This document shows positions 1 through 8,936 of a stretch of 64,000 nt of DNA, piece by piece. The notes beneath the pieces are model-generated. The model had not been told where the DNA came from. It worked only from the letters and a program-made list of their open reading frames with translations, and did no database searches. Position 1 is the first letter of the stretch. The number at the start of each line of letters is the position of its first letter. This DNA comes from an uncultured Acidimicrobiales bacterium. Its GTDB lineage: Bacteria > Actinomycetota > Acidimicrobiia > Acidimicrobiales > CALAML01. The stretch lies in NCBI GenBank assembly GCA_937925845.1, contig CALAML010000045.1:65616-129615 (forward strand), written 5' to 3'. The position numbers and the translations under genes were made by a program.

Positions 1-13
1 CCCGACGGGCCCG

Positions 14-988
14 TTGAACCGCTCGGTCGTGGCTCTGGCGTACGACGGCCTCTGCATGTTCGAGTTTGCGGTGGCCGCTGAACTGTTCGGTCTTGAGCGA
101 CCCGAGCTCGGAGTCGACTGGTACGACTTCGAGGTGGTGTCGATGGATGCCGCACCGCTGCGCACCCTCGGAGGGTTGCAGCTCACCGGGGCCGGCGGAC
201 CGGACCGGTTCGAGGATGCGGGCACCATCATCATCCCGGGCTGGTGTGACTGCGCCAAACCCCCGCCCCAACAGCTGATCGATTCGCTGGTGCGGGCCCA
301 CGCCAACGGTGCCCGGCTGATGTCGATCTGTTCCGGCGTGTTTGTGCTGGCGGCAACCGGGCTGCTCGATGGCGCATCGGCCACCACCCACTGGCGCTAC
401 ATCGATGAACTTAGGACGCGCTACCCGGCCATCGATGTCCGCCCCGACATCCTCTATGTCGACAACGGCTCGGTGCTCACCTCGGCCGGAAGCGCGGCCG
501 GCATCGACCTCGGCCTGCACCTGATTCGTCGCGACTACGGCCCCGAGATCGCCAACGAAGTGGCCCGGCGAATGGTGGTGCCGGCCCATCGTGATGGTGG
601 CCAGGCGCAGTTCATCCAGCGCCCGGTGGCAGCGGAAGACGACGTGTCGATCAGCCAGACCCTTGAATGGGCTCGGGAACATCTCGGTGAACCGCTCACG
701 GTGAAGGACCTGGCCGACCACGCCCGCATGAGCCAGCGAACCTTCGCCCGGCGTTTTCACGAAGCCACCGGGGCCACGCCCCATCGATGGCTCACCCTGA
801 ACCGGGTGCTGCGGGCTCGCGACCTCCTGGAAACGACCAGTCACAGCATCGAGCGGGTGGCCGAACTGTCCGGGCTCGGAAGCGCCGCCAACCTCCGGCA
901 CCACTTCGAGCGTGAACTCCACACCACCCCATCCCGCTACCGGCGCACCTTCGGCTTCGCGTCCGACCGGGCGGGCCCGACTTGCTAG
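14..988 (+). CDS. GlxA-family transcriptional regulator (DJ-1/PfpI domain plus AraC HTH)
   Basis: 324 aa from a TTG at the window edge; the frame stays open to base 2, so the true start may lie outside. The N-terminal ~180 residues form a DJ-1/PfpI-like domain with the nucleophile-elbow motif SICSG (Cys about 106), as in amidase-like regulators. The C-terminal ~110 residues (from EWAREHLGEPLTVKDLA) are an AraC/XylS double helix-turn-helix ending in HHFERELHTTPSRYRRTF. GlxA-type proteins are cytoplasmic DNA-binding regulators, often of amino-acid or quaternary-amine catabolism; the ligand cannot be read from sequence. It is a single gene, convergent with the secreted-protein pair downstream, and its stop lies 10 bp before a MITE-like element. 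Confidence 0.9.
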   Translation: MNRSVVALAYDGLCMFEFAVAAELFGLERPELGVDWYDFEVVSMDAAPLRTLGGLQLTGAGGPDRFEDAGTIIIPGWCDCAKPPPQQLIDSLVRAHANGARLMSICSGVFVLAATGLLDGASATTHWRYIDELRTRYPAIDVRPDILYVDNGSVLTSAGSAAGIDLGLHLIRRDYGPEIANEVARRMVVPAHRDGGQAQFIQRPVAAEDDVSISQTLEWAREHLGEPLTVKDLADHARMSQRTFARRFHEATGATPHRWLTLNRVLRARDLLETTSHSIERVAELSGLGSAANLRHHFERELHTTPSRYRRTFGFASDRAGPTC

Positions 989-998
989 TGGCGGGACA

Positions 999-1181
999 CT
1001 AGTGTCCTGTCAGTGAAGTCCGTTGATGAAAACGGCTGAGTTATCGGCGTCCCTCACAAGGACGCAGAACCGCCACAACTCGGTGTTATGGCGCTTTCGA
1101 GGACGCCGGGAGGGGCGCTGGGCAACGCTTCGCGTTGCTAGCCGTCGAATTCGTGACATGACTTTGCTGACAGGACACTAG
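999..1181. mobile_element. MITE-like element, copy 1 (183 bp)
   Basis: Both ends are the same 14-bp terminal inverted repeat, CTAGTGTCCTGTCA and TGACAGGACACTAG. A near-identical element lies inverted at 34132-34296. No ORF of useful size is inside, so it would be moved by a transposase encoded elsewhere. Ends containing TA/CTAG suggest insertion at TA or CTAG targets (IS630- or IS5-like behaviour), which is inference. Compared with copy 2 it carries about 18 extra bases that form a perfect GCAACGC-TTC-GCGTTGC hairpin. Confidence 0.75.
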
Positions 1182-1191
1182 GAGCAGCCTT

Positions 1192-3345
1192 CTAGGGGCG
1201 GGGCGGGATGTTGCGGCAGCCGATGTGTTGGAACGACGACTCGCCGACTACGACGGCACAGACCTGCTTGGCGCCGTCGCTCACTGGAATGCGGGCCCGG
1301 AAGCGGGGCCCACCGAGCGGGTTCCAGGCGATCGAGTCGACGTCGACCCGGCGGCTAGGAGCGCGACTCACCTTTTTGCCATCGACAAAGAACGCCACCT
1401 TGGCCGGGTTCACCAGGCAGCACTGCGGAGTATTTGCGGCAAGACCAGCGGCAAACAACCGACCGCTTGAGTCCCAGCGCAACGACTCGAAGGCGCCGAG
1501 CGGGCCGCCCGACTCGTTGCTGGCCCGGCAACCGATCAGCGGGTAGCGAGCCTCACCGGCGCGGGCATCGCTGTTGATCGCTCGCAAACACACCACATGG
1601 TTGCCTCGGGCGGGAATGGGCACGTTGATGACGAACCCATGGCGGGCGCCGTAGCTGTCCAACGGAGACGGGAACGGTCCATAGCGGCTGCCCACCAACA
1701 TTGCTTCGTGACGTACGTTGGCCACCGCGCCCTTCACCCGCTTACCGTCGACGAAAGCGTGCAGTCGCACCCGCTTCGACGGCTTCTGAGAGCCGTCGAT
1801 CAGCCAACCCCGAACCCGCATCACCCGCGGATTTGAGTCGCGGTCCCACTCGGCGATCTCGCCCATCATGGACAACGGCGGTGTGGAGAACCCGATCTGA
1901 CCCACGGCGGTGCCGCGGCGCTCACCCGGAAGGTTCACGGTCAGGATATAGCTGCTCCCCGGCGTCAAGCCGGCGTTGGTGGCGTCGAGATCCACGGTAT
2001 GGAGCCGACTACAGGGTTGCGTCGATCGTGTCGCGTTGAGCTGTTCCAGCCAGTTGGTCACCCCGGTAGTCGCAGCCTCATGCCCGAAGGCCGAAGTAGC
2101 GAGCAGCGAGTAGACCGGCTTTTCGCAGCGGTTGGTGAGGATGCGAAACGATGCCTCTGTCGGTCGGATGCGAGTGAGCTTGGTACTGCGAACCCCGGAG
2201 AAGTCAGGAAGGGCGACATCAACGAAACGCGGCCCTCCAGCGGGGCCTCCGGATACCCACACGGCTCGCAAGATTGCCGGGCCACCGAGGAAGTTGGAAG
2301 ACAGCTCGACTGCTCCCTCGGTTTCGTTGGGGCCAAACACTTCCTTTACGTACATGGTGAGTTGGCGGGTGCCGTCGTGATTGTTGAACGCCACCACCTC
2401 GTAGCGATCGGCGCGCCGGCCCGTGGCATCCACCGCAGGGTCCCATCGCAACACCGCCCCGCTATTTTCTCTAGTCCCGCCAGCCCAGGCGACCTGGAGG
2501 GGACCGAACCGGAGGTCGGTCGACGGTCGAGGTCTTGTGAAGAAGAGCATCGTTTCGTCGCGGGGTGAGATCGCTTCGACCGCGGTCGATACCCCGTTGG
2601 CCCACCAGGCACGCACGTACACCTGCTCTTCGTCGTCGAGGTCGACATCGAAGGTGGTGACGTCACCGGCCACCACGGTGCTCGACACGATCTTGCCGTC
2701 GTTGAACCGCTCGTATTCGGTCTCGACGATCTCGTAGTGACTGGCGGCGGTGCCCCGGTGCGACACCGGCGACCAGGTGACCCGCGCCGGGCCGCGCACC
2801 CCTTCGCCAACCACCCGGCCACCCGGAAGCCAGACCAGCGACGGGTCGACCGCCGTTGGGTTCAGCCTGCCCGCCAGTCCGCAGCCGCCGACCCGCTGGC
2901 CCTCGCGGTGGAGTTCCCAGCTGCCGCCTGGCTTGTCGGCCTGCTGAGTGGTGCGGCCCCGGTCATGGGTCGAGCCCCGGTGAACCGTGAGGTTGCCAGC
3001 AAAGCGATCGCTTACCAGCTCGCCCCGGACGGCGGTGATGCCGGGACCAATGGGGGTGATGACGGAGAACTGCGCACCGTAGCCGGTGCCCGGTGGGACG
3101 ATCACACAGCGATTGAGCTGGGTGCCGTTTTGAGCGCTCGCCGGCCCCGCGTACATGGCTGACCCCGCGATGACCCCGAGCAAGGCGACGACGAAGGTCA
3201 CCGCGACGCGCCGGGGGAGTCGAGCGGTGGCGGCCGTTGTCGGCTGAGACGTTGAACGCACTGGGGTCACGATCCTTGTGGCGGCGATTCGAGGCAGGGC
3301 TGAGGACGCAAGAGGAATTGGCGATCCGGAATCTCGACGGGTCAT
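1192..3345 (-). CDS. Secreted protein with fibronectin/Ig-like domains, paralogue B
   Basis: 717 aa from ATG at 3345; the ORF-track start at 3654 is an overrun into the upstream gene. The ATG overlaps the TGA of the upstream paralogue (ATGA), so the two are translationally coupled. A long basic N-terminus leads to a hydrophobic segment and an AxA site after about residue 71 (GPASA), so Sec export is expected. The middle holds repeated beta-rich modules (PGGRVVGEGVRGPARVTW, YEVVAFNNHDG). The C-terminus has two copies of an actinobacterial surface module (GWLIDG, AFVDGKRVKGAVANV, HVVCLRAINS, PLIGC), the last degenerate. No catalytic motif is visible. Likely a cell-surface or envelope protein of unknown function. 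Confidence 0.8.
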   Translation of the reverse strand: MTRRDSGSPIPLASSALPRIAATRIVTPVRSTSQPTTAATARLPRRVAVTFVVALLGVIAGSAMYAGPASAQNGTQLNRCVIVPPGTGYGAQFSVITPIGPGITAVRGELVSDRFAGNLTVHRGSTHDRGRTTQQADKPGGSWELHREGQRVGGCGLAGRLNPTAVDPSLVWLPGGRVVGEGVRGPARVTWSPVSHRGTAASHYEIVETEYERFNDGKIVSSTVVAGDVTTFDVDLDDEEQVYVRAWWANGVSTAVEAISPRDETMLFFTRPRPSTDLRFGPLQVAWAGGTRENSGAVLRWDPAVDATGRRADRYEVVAFNNHDGTRQLTMYVKEVFGPNETEGAVELSSNFLGGPAILRAVWVSGGPAGGPRFVDVALPDFSGVRSTKLTRIRPTEASFRILTNRCEKPVYSLLATSAFGHEAATTGVTNWLEQLNATRSTQPCSRLHTVDLDATNAGLTPGSSYILTVNLPGERRGTAVGQIGFSTPPLSMMGEIAEWDRDSNPRVMRVRGWLIDGSQKPSKRVRLHAFVDGKRVKGAVANVRHEAMLVGSRYGPFPSPLDSYGARHGFVINVPIPARGNHVVCLRAINSDARAGEARYPLIGCRASNESGGPLGAFESLRWDSSGRLFAAGLAANTPQCCLVNPAKVAFFVDGKKVSRAPSRRVDVDSIAWNPLGGPRFRARIPVSDGAKQVCAVVVGESSFQHIGCRNIPPRP

Positions 3346-5138
3346 CGGCTTCGCTCCACATCGATGCATCCGAGTAGGGGGAACTTCGCCTGTCCTGGCC
3401 TCGGGTTGATCTCCTTGGCCCGGGCACAGACTTTGTGAGTGCCGGTCCGGGGAAGGTTCAGCACCGCCACGAACCCGTCGTCGCCGCCGTAGTGATCCAG
3501 GGTGATGGCAGCCAGCTCCCAGAAGGGCCGCTTCTGGGGAACAGCCATGTCCTGTCGACCACGGTTGGCCATCACCGCCTTCACCCGTTTGCCGTTCACA
3601 AACAGCAGCACCCGGGTTGATGCGGAGGCCGGCTCGGCCGGGTCGAGGGCCCAACCGCTGATGGCGACCCGATCGTTGTCGAGGCCGAAGGTCTCTGTGT
3701 CGATCTGGCCGATGGTTCGAGCCGGGGGAGTGCGGACCAGGGAGACCCGCTCCGCCAGCTCGCCGGTTTTCGGGTCGGTCGTCACCACGGTGAGCACGTA
3801 GGCCCGGTTGGCTTTGAGGGCTGGGGTGTCACGGCCGAGGGTGATGCCGTGATTGCGATAGCAACGACCGTCGCGAGGGGCGTTGAATTCGTCGACGGTG
3901 CGTTTGGCCGCCGCGATCGAATAGTTGAGCTCGACCAGCCGGTAGTCGCCATAGACACAGTCGTCGGTGGAGAACGACACCTTGGCCCGCGTGGTGGTGG
4001 CCTCAACCTCAATCTCGGAAATCGATCGACTCTGGCCCGGACCCTGCCAGCTCTGGTTGAAGATCGGCACCTCGACGATCGCCGGTCCGCCGTCAGGGCC
4101 AACGTTGCGCCATACCGCCCGCAGCCGCCAGCTCCGGGGGTTCTGGTTCGCTGGGTTGGGGTGGGTCACAATCCCTTGGCGCACCGATCCGCTGAAGGCG
4201 GCGTTGCGGACATACGCGGTTCGGAGCCCCCGGGAAATCACCTGGTACTGATCCGCGGGTCGCCCCTGGCTGTCCCGGGCGGTCGACCAAGTGAGGCGGA
4301 ACGCACCACGGACCGTGCCCGGCATGTTGATCCAGGCCACATCGGTGAGTCCGAAGCTCGGCGTGTCACCGTTCAGCTCGGACTCTCCGGCTTGACCCGA
4401 TGCTTCGGCTTCCACCATCGCCGACACGCCGTCGTCCCACCAGGCCCGAAGGAAGACCCGGTCGCGGGGCTTGAGATCAACCAGCGCCTGGCTCGCGGTC
4501 GTCGACAACATCGATACCGAGATGGTCTTGGCGGTTTGGGGGTTGCCCGGTTGAACCGGATCCCTTAGGACGGTGAGTTCGTAGCGACGGGCCTGGGCTC
4601 CGTTGTCTTCGGCGATCGGCCACCGGACCAGGGCCCGGCCTCGAATGCCCACCCCCTGAACCCGGGTGCCGGGCAGCCACGTCAACTTCGGTTGCGGGGG
4701 AGTGGGGTTGACCCGCTTCGGCGGCGCACAAAAGTTGCCGAGCGTCTCGCCACTGGCATCTCTGGCGATCGGTCGCCAGCTGCGGTCGATGGCGAAGTCC
4801 ATCTGCCAACCAAGCGCCGATCGGGGATCGTCGGCCAGTTCCTGGTCCTGACCATCGCCATCGCGAAGGACGACCGTACCCGGAGCGCGGGACACGGCCG
4901 CGGTGGACCAGAACCCGTAGCCAGCGTTTCGTCCAACCAGGAAACAGGATGGCTTTGCCGGTGCCGCGGCTGCTGGGGGAGCGGTGATTGAGGTCAAGCC
5001 GATTCCGGTCACGGTGGCGGCCACAGCTCCAAGAACAGCGAAGGCAAGTACCCTGACGGCGCGAGCCGTTGGTTGGTGCCGCAGTTTGATCTGGAAGCTG
5101 GGGCGCGACAGGTGAGGGTGCGCGTTCGGGACGTTCAT
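3342..5138 (-). CDS. Secreted protein with fibronectin/Ig-like domains, paralogue A
   Basis: 598 aa from ATG at 5138 (MNVPNAHPHLS); the track start at 5210 is a TTG giving an unlikely 24-residue extension. A hydrophobic signal segment (VRVLAFAVLGAVAATVTGIGL) is followed by an Ala-rich cleavage zone near residue 60. The module order parallels the downstream paralogue: PGTRVQGVGIRGRALVRW, FLRAWWDDGVSAMVEA, and one C-terminal module with GWALDP, LFVNGKRVKAVMANR and THKVCARAKEINPRPG ending PLLGC. The last module resembles repeats common in actinobacterial secreted proteins. It is first in a two-gene operon. Function unknown; adhesion or envelope structure is a guess. Confidence 0.8.
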   Translation of the reverse strand: MNVPNAHPHLSRPSFQIKLRHQPTARAVRVLAFAVLGAVAATVTGIGLTSITAPPAAAAPAKPSCFLVGRNAGYGFWSTAAVSRAPGTVVLRDGDGQDQELADDPRSALGWQMDFAIDRSWRPIARDASGETLGNFCAPPKRVNPTPPQPKLTWLPGTRVQGVGIRGRALVRWPIAEDNGAQARRYELTVLRDPVQPGNPQTAKTISVSMLSTTASQALVDLKPRDRVFLRAWWDDGVSAMVEAEASGQAGESELNGDTPSFGLTDVAWINMPGTVRGAFRLTWSTARDSQGRPADQYQVISRGLRTAYVRNAAFSGSVRQGIVTHPNPANQNPRSWRLRAVWRNVGPDGGPAIVEVPIFNQSWQGPGQSRSISEIEVEATTTRAKVSFSTDDCVYGDYRLVELNYSIAAAKRTVDEFNAPRDGRCYRNHGITLGRDTPALKANRAYVLTVVTTDPKTGELAERVSLVRTPPARTIGQIDTETFGLDNDRVAISGWALDPAEPASASTRVLLFVNGKRVKAVMANRGRQDMAVPQKRPFWELAAITLDHYGGDDGFVAVLNLPRTGTHKVCARAKEINPRPGQAKFPLLGCIDVERSR

Positions 5139-5331
5139 AGGTGCAGCCAAAGCCTTCTGCAACCCTTCGCCGCCACGAAAGGTGCCTGGACGATTGCCGT
5201 CGGGCGGCAAGGGTGATGGTTCGGTCGAGGGACCCTGCGCCCCCCCCGGTTTGATTGGTGGTCAACCTAGTAAGCCTCGCGCCAAACGGGAATGGGCGAA
5301 TCTCCCATCCCAGCCCTGGGCATCCCGTCCG

Positions 5332-6558
5332 TCAGCCCGACTGCGTCGCCACCGCCGGATCGATGTCGTCGTCGAGGCCGCGATCAGCCGCCAACAAGGC
5401 AAACCCCTGGCGGGGTGATGCCACCACAAAGGCGGCGATGGTAACCAGGCCCAGCAGGCTGGCGCCCACGAAGGCTCCGGTGGTGGAACGTTCGATCACC
5501 GGGAGCCACACCAGCGGCCCCAACCCATGGCCGAGGAATCGGAACGACAGAATGAAGGAGAGGGCACCGCCGCGATTGTCGGGCACCAGTGTGGCGCCGA
5601 GCCCCTGGAGCACCAACACCACGAGCGCGGCCAAAGAACCGGTGATGGCCCACAGGATGGTGAGCGGGATCGGCTGAAGAGCAAAGCCGAGCGTGAGCGA
5701 ACCCAGGGTTACCGCCACCGCGGCCGGCACCGCCAACCGCCACAGCCCGACCGCATCGGTGAGTCGACCCCACAACGGGCTGGCAAGGGTGGCGCAGAGG
5801 GATGCGACAAACAGGATCAGCCCGGCCGCGGTTCCCGACAGATCCATCTTCTCCCGAGCAGCCACTCCCACCAACAGGGCGATGCCCATCGGGCCCATGG
5901 CGCCCGCGAGCGAGCCGATTCCGAGTGAAACCATCGGTCGGGTCAACAGCGGTTTGATCGGTGGCCATTCGGCGCGGCGCGGTTCGCCAACCGGCGGCGA
6001 GGTGGCCAACAGCAGCGACACTGCGGCCGAGGCCCAGAACGCAATGCGCCAGTCGATGTCGGCGGCGATGCCTCCGGCCAGTGGCGCCAACCCTCCGCCG
6101 ATGGCCTGGAAGCTGGCGTACACCCCAAGGGCCCGGCCGAAGCGATCGGGCCGAACCACCTCGGCCAAACCGGCAACCAGGAGCGGCGTGATAAAGGCAT
6201 TGGCCACTCCCTGCAACGCCCGACCCACCAGAAACAGTTCCAAGGTGGGCGCTACGGCGCACAGCACCGAAGCCACGGTGTAGCTCAAGTAGGTGATGCG
6301 CACCGTTCGTCGGCGACCCCAGCGCTCGCCGAGCGTTCCCGACACCAGCAGCAGGAGAGCGAAGGGAAACAGATAGACGGTAAAGCCGAGCCCGACAGCC
6401 TCGAGCGAGGAATCGAAGGAGTCCCGCAGCTCGGGAAACATCGGCAGGATGACCAAAGTGCCGAACGGCCCCATGAAGCCGCCGACATAGAGCGGCAGCA
6501 GGCTTAAGATCCCAGGCCGATCACTCGACCCCGATTGCTCATCCCCGTTCTCCCCCAC
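5332..6558 (-). CDS. MFS transporter
   Basis: 408 aa with about twelve hydrophobic segments. The first half carries the MFS loop 2-3 signature region (SGTLGERWGRRRTV), and TM4-5 has the GVANAFITPLLVAGLAE and GRALGVYASFQAIGGGLAPLAGGI pattern of drug/metabolite efflux MFS proteins (motif C-like Gly/Pro-rich TM5). It is a secondary inner-membrane transporter, most likely a proton-driven exporter; substrate unknown. It is transcribed away from the MarR gene upstream in the same direction, about 110 bp apart, so co-transcription with marR is possible. Confidence 0.88.
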   Translation of the reverse strand: MGENGDEQSGSSDRPGILSLLPLYVGGFMGPFGTLVILPMFPELRDSFDSSLEAVGLGFTVYLFPFALLLLVSGTLGERWGRRRTVRITYLSYTVASVLCAVAPTLELFLVGRALQGVANAFITPLLVAGLAEVVRPDRFGRALGVYASFQAIGGGLAPLAGGIAADIDWRIAFWASAAVSLLLATSPPVGEPRRAEWPPIKPLLTRPMVSLGIGSLAGAMGPMGIALLVGVAAREKMDLSGTAAGLILFVASLCATLASPLWGRLTDAVGLWRLAVPAAVAVTLGSLTLGFALQPIPLTILWAITGSLAALVVLVLQGLGATLVPDNRGGALSFILSFRFLGHGLGPLVWLPVIERSTTGAFVGASLLGLVTIAAFVVASPRQGFALLAADRGLDDDIDPAVATQSG

Positions 6559-6668
6559 ACCAGGAGATTAGAGACTGAGGATCAATTGTGCTGGCGTACC
6601 GGCATGCGTTAGGAGTCCGCGATGGCCGAGTCGCGACGCTCCGAAGGGTTGGGCGTGACTCACCCGAG

Positions 6669-7166
6669 CTACTCGGAGAAGTCGCCGTTGGCCTGGCGGA
6701 AGCTGGTGAGGGTGTTGTAGATCGAGCGTTGGGCGCTGGTCTCCAGGCCAATGAGTCCGAAGTCGATCTCGCTCAAGGCGGCTTGGCCTTTCCTGACGAG
6801 GCTGTGCCCCTCAGGTCGAAGCCGGGCCAGGGTGGTGCGGCCATCGGTCGGGTGCTGCACCCGTTCTACGAGCCCGGCCTCAACGAGGCGATCGACGGTG
6901 TTGGTGACGCTGGTGGCATGTACCTGCAGACGATCGCCGATCTTGCCCATAGGCAGTTCACCGGCCCGGGTGAAGCTCAACAACGTGAGCACCTCGAAGC
7001 GGCTGAAATTCAACCCGAGGGGCGCGAGAGCGTCGTTGATGCGGGCCAACATGATCTGGTATGCCCGAGTGATTGAGGTGGCCGCCAACATGGCGTCGGT
7101 TTGGGACCAGTCGTGTTCGGTCCAATTCCGACCCGCTTCGGCAATGGGGTCAAAACGCAAGCTCAC
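6669..7166 (-). CDS. MarR-family transcriptional regulator
   Basis: About 165 aa if started at GTG 7166 (VSLRFDPIAEAG); the track start at 7223 would place the operator palindrome inside the gene and is unlikely. The winged-helix core is clear: LNFSRFEVLTLLSFTRAGELPMGKIGDRL, then the recognition helix HATSVTNTVDRLVEAGLVER and the wing PTDGRTTLARLRPEG. It is divergent from the acyl-CoA mutase operon, and a 24-bp perfect palindrome sits between them, so repression of both directions with release by an acyl-CoA or related ligand is the likely logic. The exact start is uncertain. Confidence 0.88.
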   Translation of the reverse strand: MSLRFDPIAEAGRNWTEHDWSQTDAMLAATSITRAYQIMLARINDALAPLGLNFSRFEVLTLLSFTRAGELPMGKIGDRLQVHATSVTNTVDRLVEAGLVERVQHPTDGRTTLARLRPEGHSLVRKGQAALSEIDFGLIGLETSAQRSIYNTLTSFRQANGDFSE

Positions 7167-7192
7167 CCAGCCCAAGGTACAGTGAAGGAGGG

Positions 7193-7216
7193 AAATAGTT
7201 GGACGTCCAACTATTT
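7193..7216. promoter_or_regulatory. 24-bp perfect palindrome, probable MarR operator
   Basis: Half-site AAATAGTTGGAC is followed directly by its exact reverse complement. It lies in the divergent region between the MarR gene and the acyl-CoA mutase operon, about 38 bp upstream of the mutase ATG. MarR dimers bind palindromes of this size, so this is the natural operator for the neighbouring regulator. Confidence 0.75.
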
Positions 7217-7253
7217 GAGGCAACTAGAGCGTCAACGAGCGAGTGGGACAGCG

Positions 7254-8936
7254 ATGACCGATCGGCCAGCAGACACAACGGATGGAGCGGGGAGTTCGCA
7301 CGACCGCGAGGGCGACGAGGCCTACCAGGCCTGGCGTGAGGCCTACGACGGGGCCAAGCTCCGTGATGTTCCGTTCGAGACGATGTCGGGGGTGCCCGTC
7401 GACCCGGTCTACGGCGATGGGCCCTATCCCGGCCAGTACCCGTTCACCCGCGGCGTGCACGCGTCGATGTACCGCTCCCGGCTGTGGACCATGCGGATGT
7501 TCGCCGGCTTCGGCACCGCCGAGGACACCAACGGCCGGTTCAAGGAACTGCTGGCTGCCGGAGGCACCGGGCTTTCCACCGCCTTCGATATGCCCACCCT
7601 GATGGGCCGCGACTCCGACAGCCCGTGGGCTCTCGGTGAAGTGGGCCGAGCCGGAGTCGCCGTCGACACCCTCGCCGACATGGAAGACCTCTTCGCCGAC
7701 ATCCCCCTCGACGAAGTATCGACCTCGATGACCATCAACGGACCGGCAGCCACGGTGATGGCGATGTACGTGGCGGTGGCCGAAGCCAACGGGGTCGAGC
7801 GCGGCAAGCTCAACGGCACGATTCAGAACGACATCCTGAAGGAGTATCAGGCCCAGAAGGAGTACATCTATCCGCCGCGGCCGTCGATGCGGATCGTCAC
7901 CGACATGGTGAAGTTCACCACCGCGGAAATGCCTCGGTGGAACCCGATTTCCATCTCTGGCTACCACATCCGCGAAGCAGGCTCGACCGCGGCCGAGGAG
8001 CTGGCCTTCACCCTCGCCAACGGCTTCGCCTACGTGGAGGCAGCGCTGGCGGCCGGCGAAGACATCAACGACTTCGGCAAGCGGCTCTCCTTCTTCTTCA
8101 ACAGCCACAGCGACTTCTTCGAAGAGATCGGTAAGTTCCGAGCCGCCCGACGCATCTGGGCCCGCTGGATGAAAGAGCGCTACGGCGCCACCGAGGAACG
8201 GGCCATGCTGTGCCGGTTCCACACCCAAACCGCCGGGGTCTCGCTCACCGCTCAGCAACCCGAAATCAACATCGCCAGAGTGGCCACCCAAGCCCTTGCC
8301 GCCGCGCTCGGTGGCACCCAGAGTCTGCACACCGACTCCTTTGACGAAGCGCTGGCGCTGCCCACCGACAAGGCGGCGCGTATCGCACTCCGCACCCAAC
8401 AGATCGTGGCCCACGAAACCGGGGTGACCAACGTGGCTGATCCGCTCGGCGGCGCCCCGTTCGTGGAATGGATGACCGACGAGATGGAGCGCCAGGCCGA
8501 GGAAATCTTCGCCCACCTCGACAACCTCGGAAACGGTTCAATCCTCGAAGGCGTCTATGCCGGGATCGAAAATGGCTACTTCGTCGGCGAAATCGCCGAT
8601 TCGGCCTACCGTTTCGAGCGAGAGGTCAACGCCGGCAACCGCATCATCGTGGGTGTGAACGACTTCACCGAAGGCGACGACTCGAACCCCAACCTGCTGC
8701 GGATCGACGGTGCAGTGGAGGAGTACCAGCGCAAGCGCCTCGACACCGTGAAGCGCGACCGCAACCAGGCGGCGGTCGACGACGCGCTGGCCCGGGTAAC
8801 CGCGGATGCCGAGGATCCGAACGTGAACCTGATGCCGTCGATCATCGATGCGGTGCGTACCTACGCCACCGAAGAGGAGATCGCCATGGCGATGGAGAAA
8901 GTGTTTGGCACCTACGTCGAAAAGGCAATCGTTTGA
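7254..8936 (+). CDS. icmA: B12-dependent acyl-CoA mutase large subunit, isobutyryl-CoA mutase type
   Basis: 560 aa from ATG 7254 (MTDRPADTTD); the track start at 7101 runs through the operator. This is the TIM-barrel substrate-binding subunit of a split adenosylcobalamin mutase; the B12 domain is the next gene. Family motifs present: GTGLSTAFDMPTLMGRDSD, STSMTINGPA, GTIQNDILKEY, SISGYHIREAGSTA, HTQTAGVSLTAQQP, GGTQSLHTDS. The residues that read the acyl group are Phe83 (MRMFAGF) and Gln201 (KEYQAQKE), aligning with Phe80/Gln198 of Streptomyces IcmA rather than Tyr89/Arg207 of methylmalonyl-CoA mutase. The position that is Asp in 2-hydroxyisobutyryl-CoA mutase is Ala here. His69 (RGVHASMY) replaces a usual Tyr. 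Likely reaction: isobutyryl-CoA to n-butyryl-CoA or a close analogue. Confidence 0.85.
   Translation: MTDRPADTTDGAGSSHDREGDEAYQAWREAYDGAKLRDVPFETMSGVPVDPVYGDGPYPGQYPFTRGVHASMYRSRLWTMRMFAGFGTAEDTNGRFKELLAAGGTGLSTAFDMPTLMGRDSDSPWALGEVGRAGVAVDTLADMEDLFADIPLDEVSTSMTINGPAATVMAMYVAVAEANGVERGKLNGTIQNDILKEYQAQKEYIYPPRPSMRIVTDMVKFTTAEMPRWNPISISGYHIREAGSTAAEELAFTLANGFAYVEAALAAGEDINDFGKRLSFFFNSHSDFFEEIGKFRAARRIWARWMKERYGATEERAMLCRFHTQTAGVSLTAQQPEINIARVATQALAAALGGTQSLHTDSFDEALALPTDKAARIALRTQQIVAHETGVTNVADPLGGAPFVEWMTDEMERQAEEIFAHLDNLGNGSILEGVYAGIENGYFVGEIADSAYRFEREVNAGNRIIVGVNDFTEGDDSNPNLLRIDGAVEEYQRKRLDTVKRDRNQAAVDDALARVTADAEDPNVNLMPSIIDAVRTYATEEEIAMAMEKVFGTYVEKAIV

Noticed and set aside
7224-8516. 430-aa minus-strand ORF
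   Set aside because: It is the shadow of the mutase large subunit; its His/Gly/Val-rich composition is typical of antisense high-GC frames.
7254-8936. Calling this gene methylmalonyl-CoA mutase
   Set aside because: The two substrate-reading residues are Phe and Gln, not Tyr and Arg.
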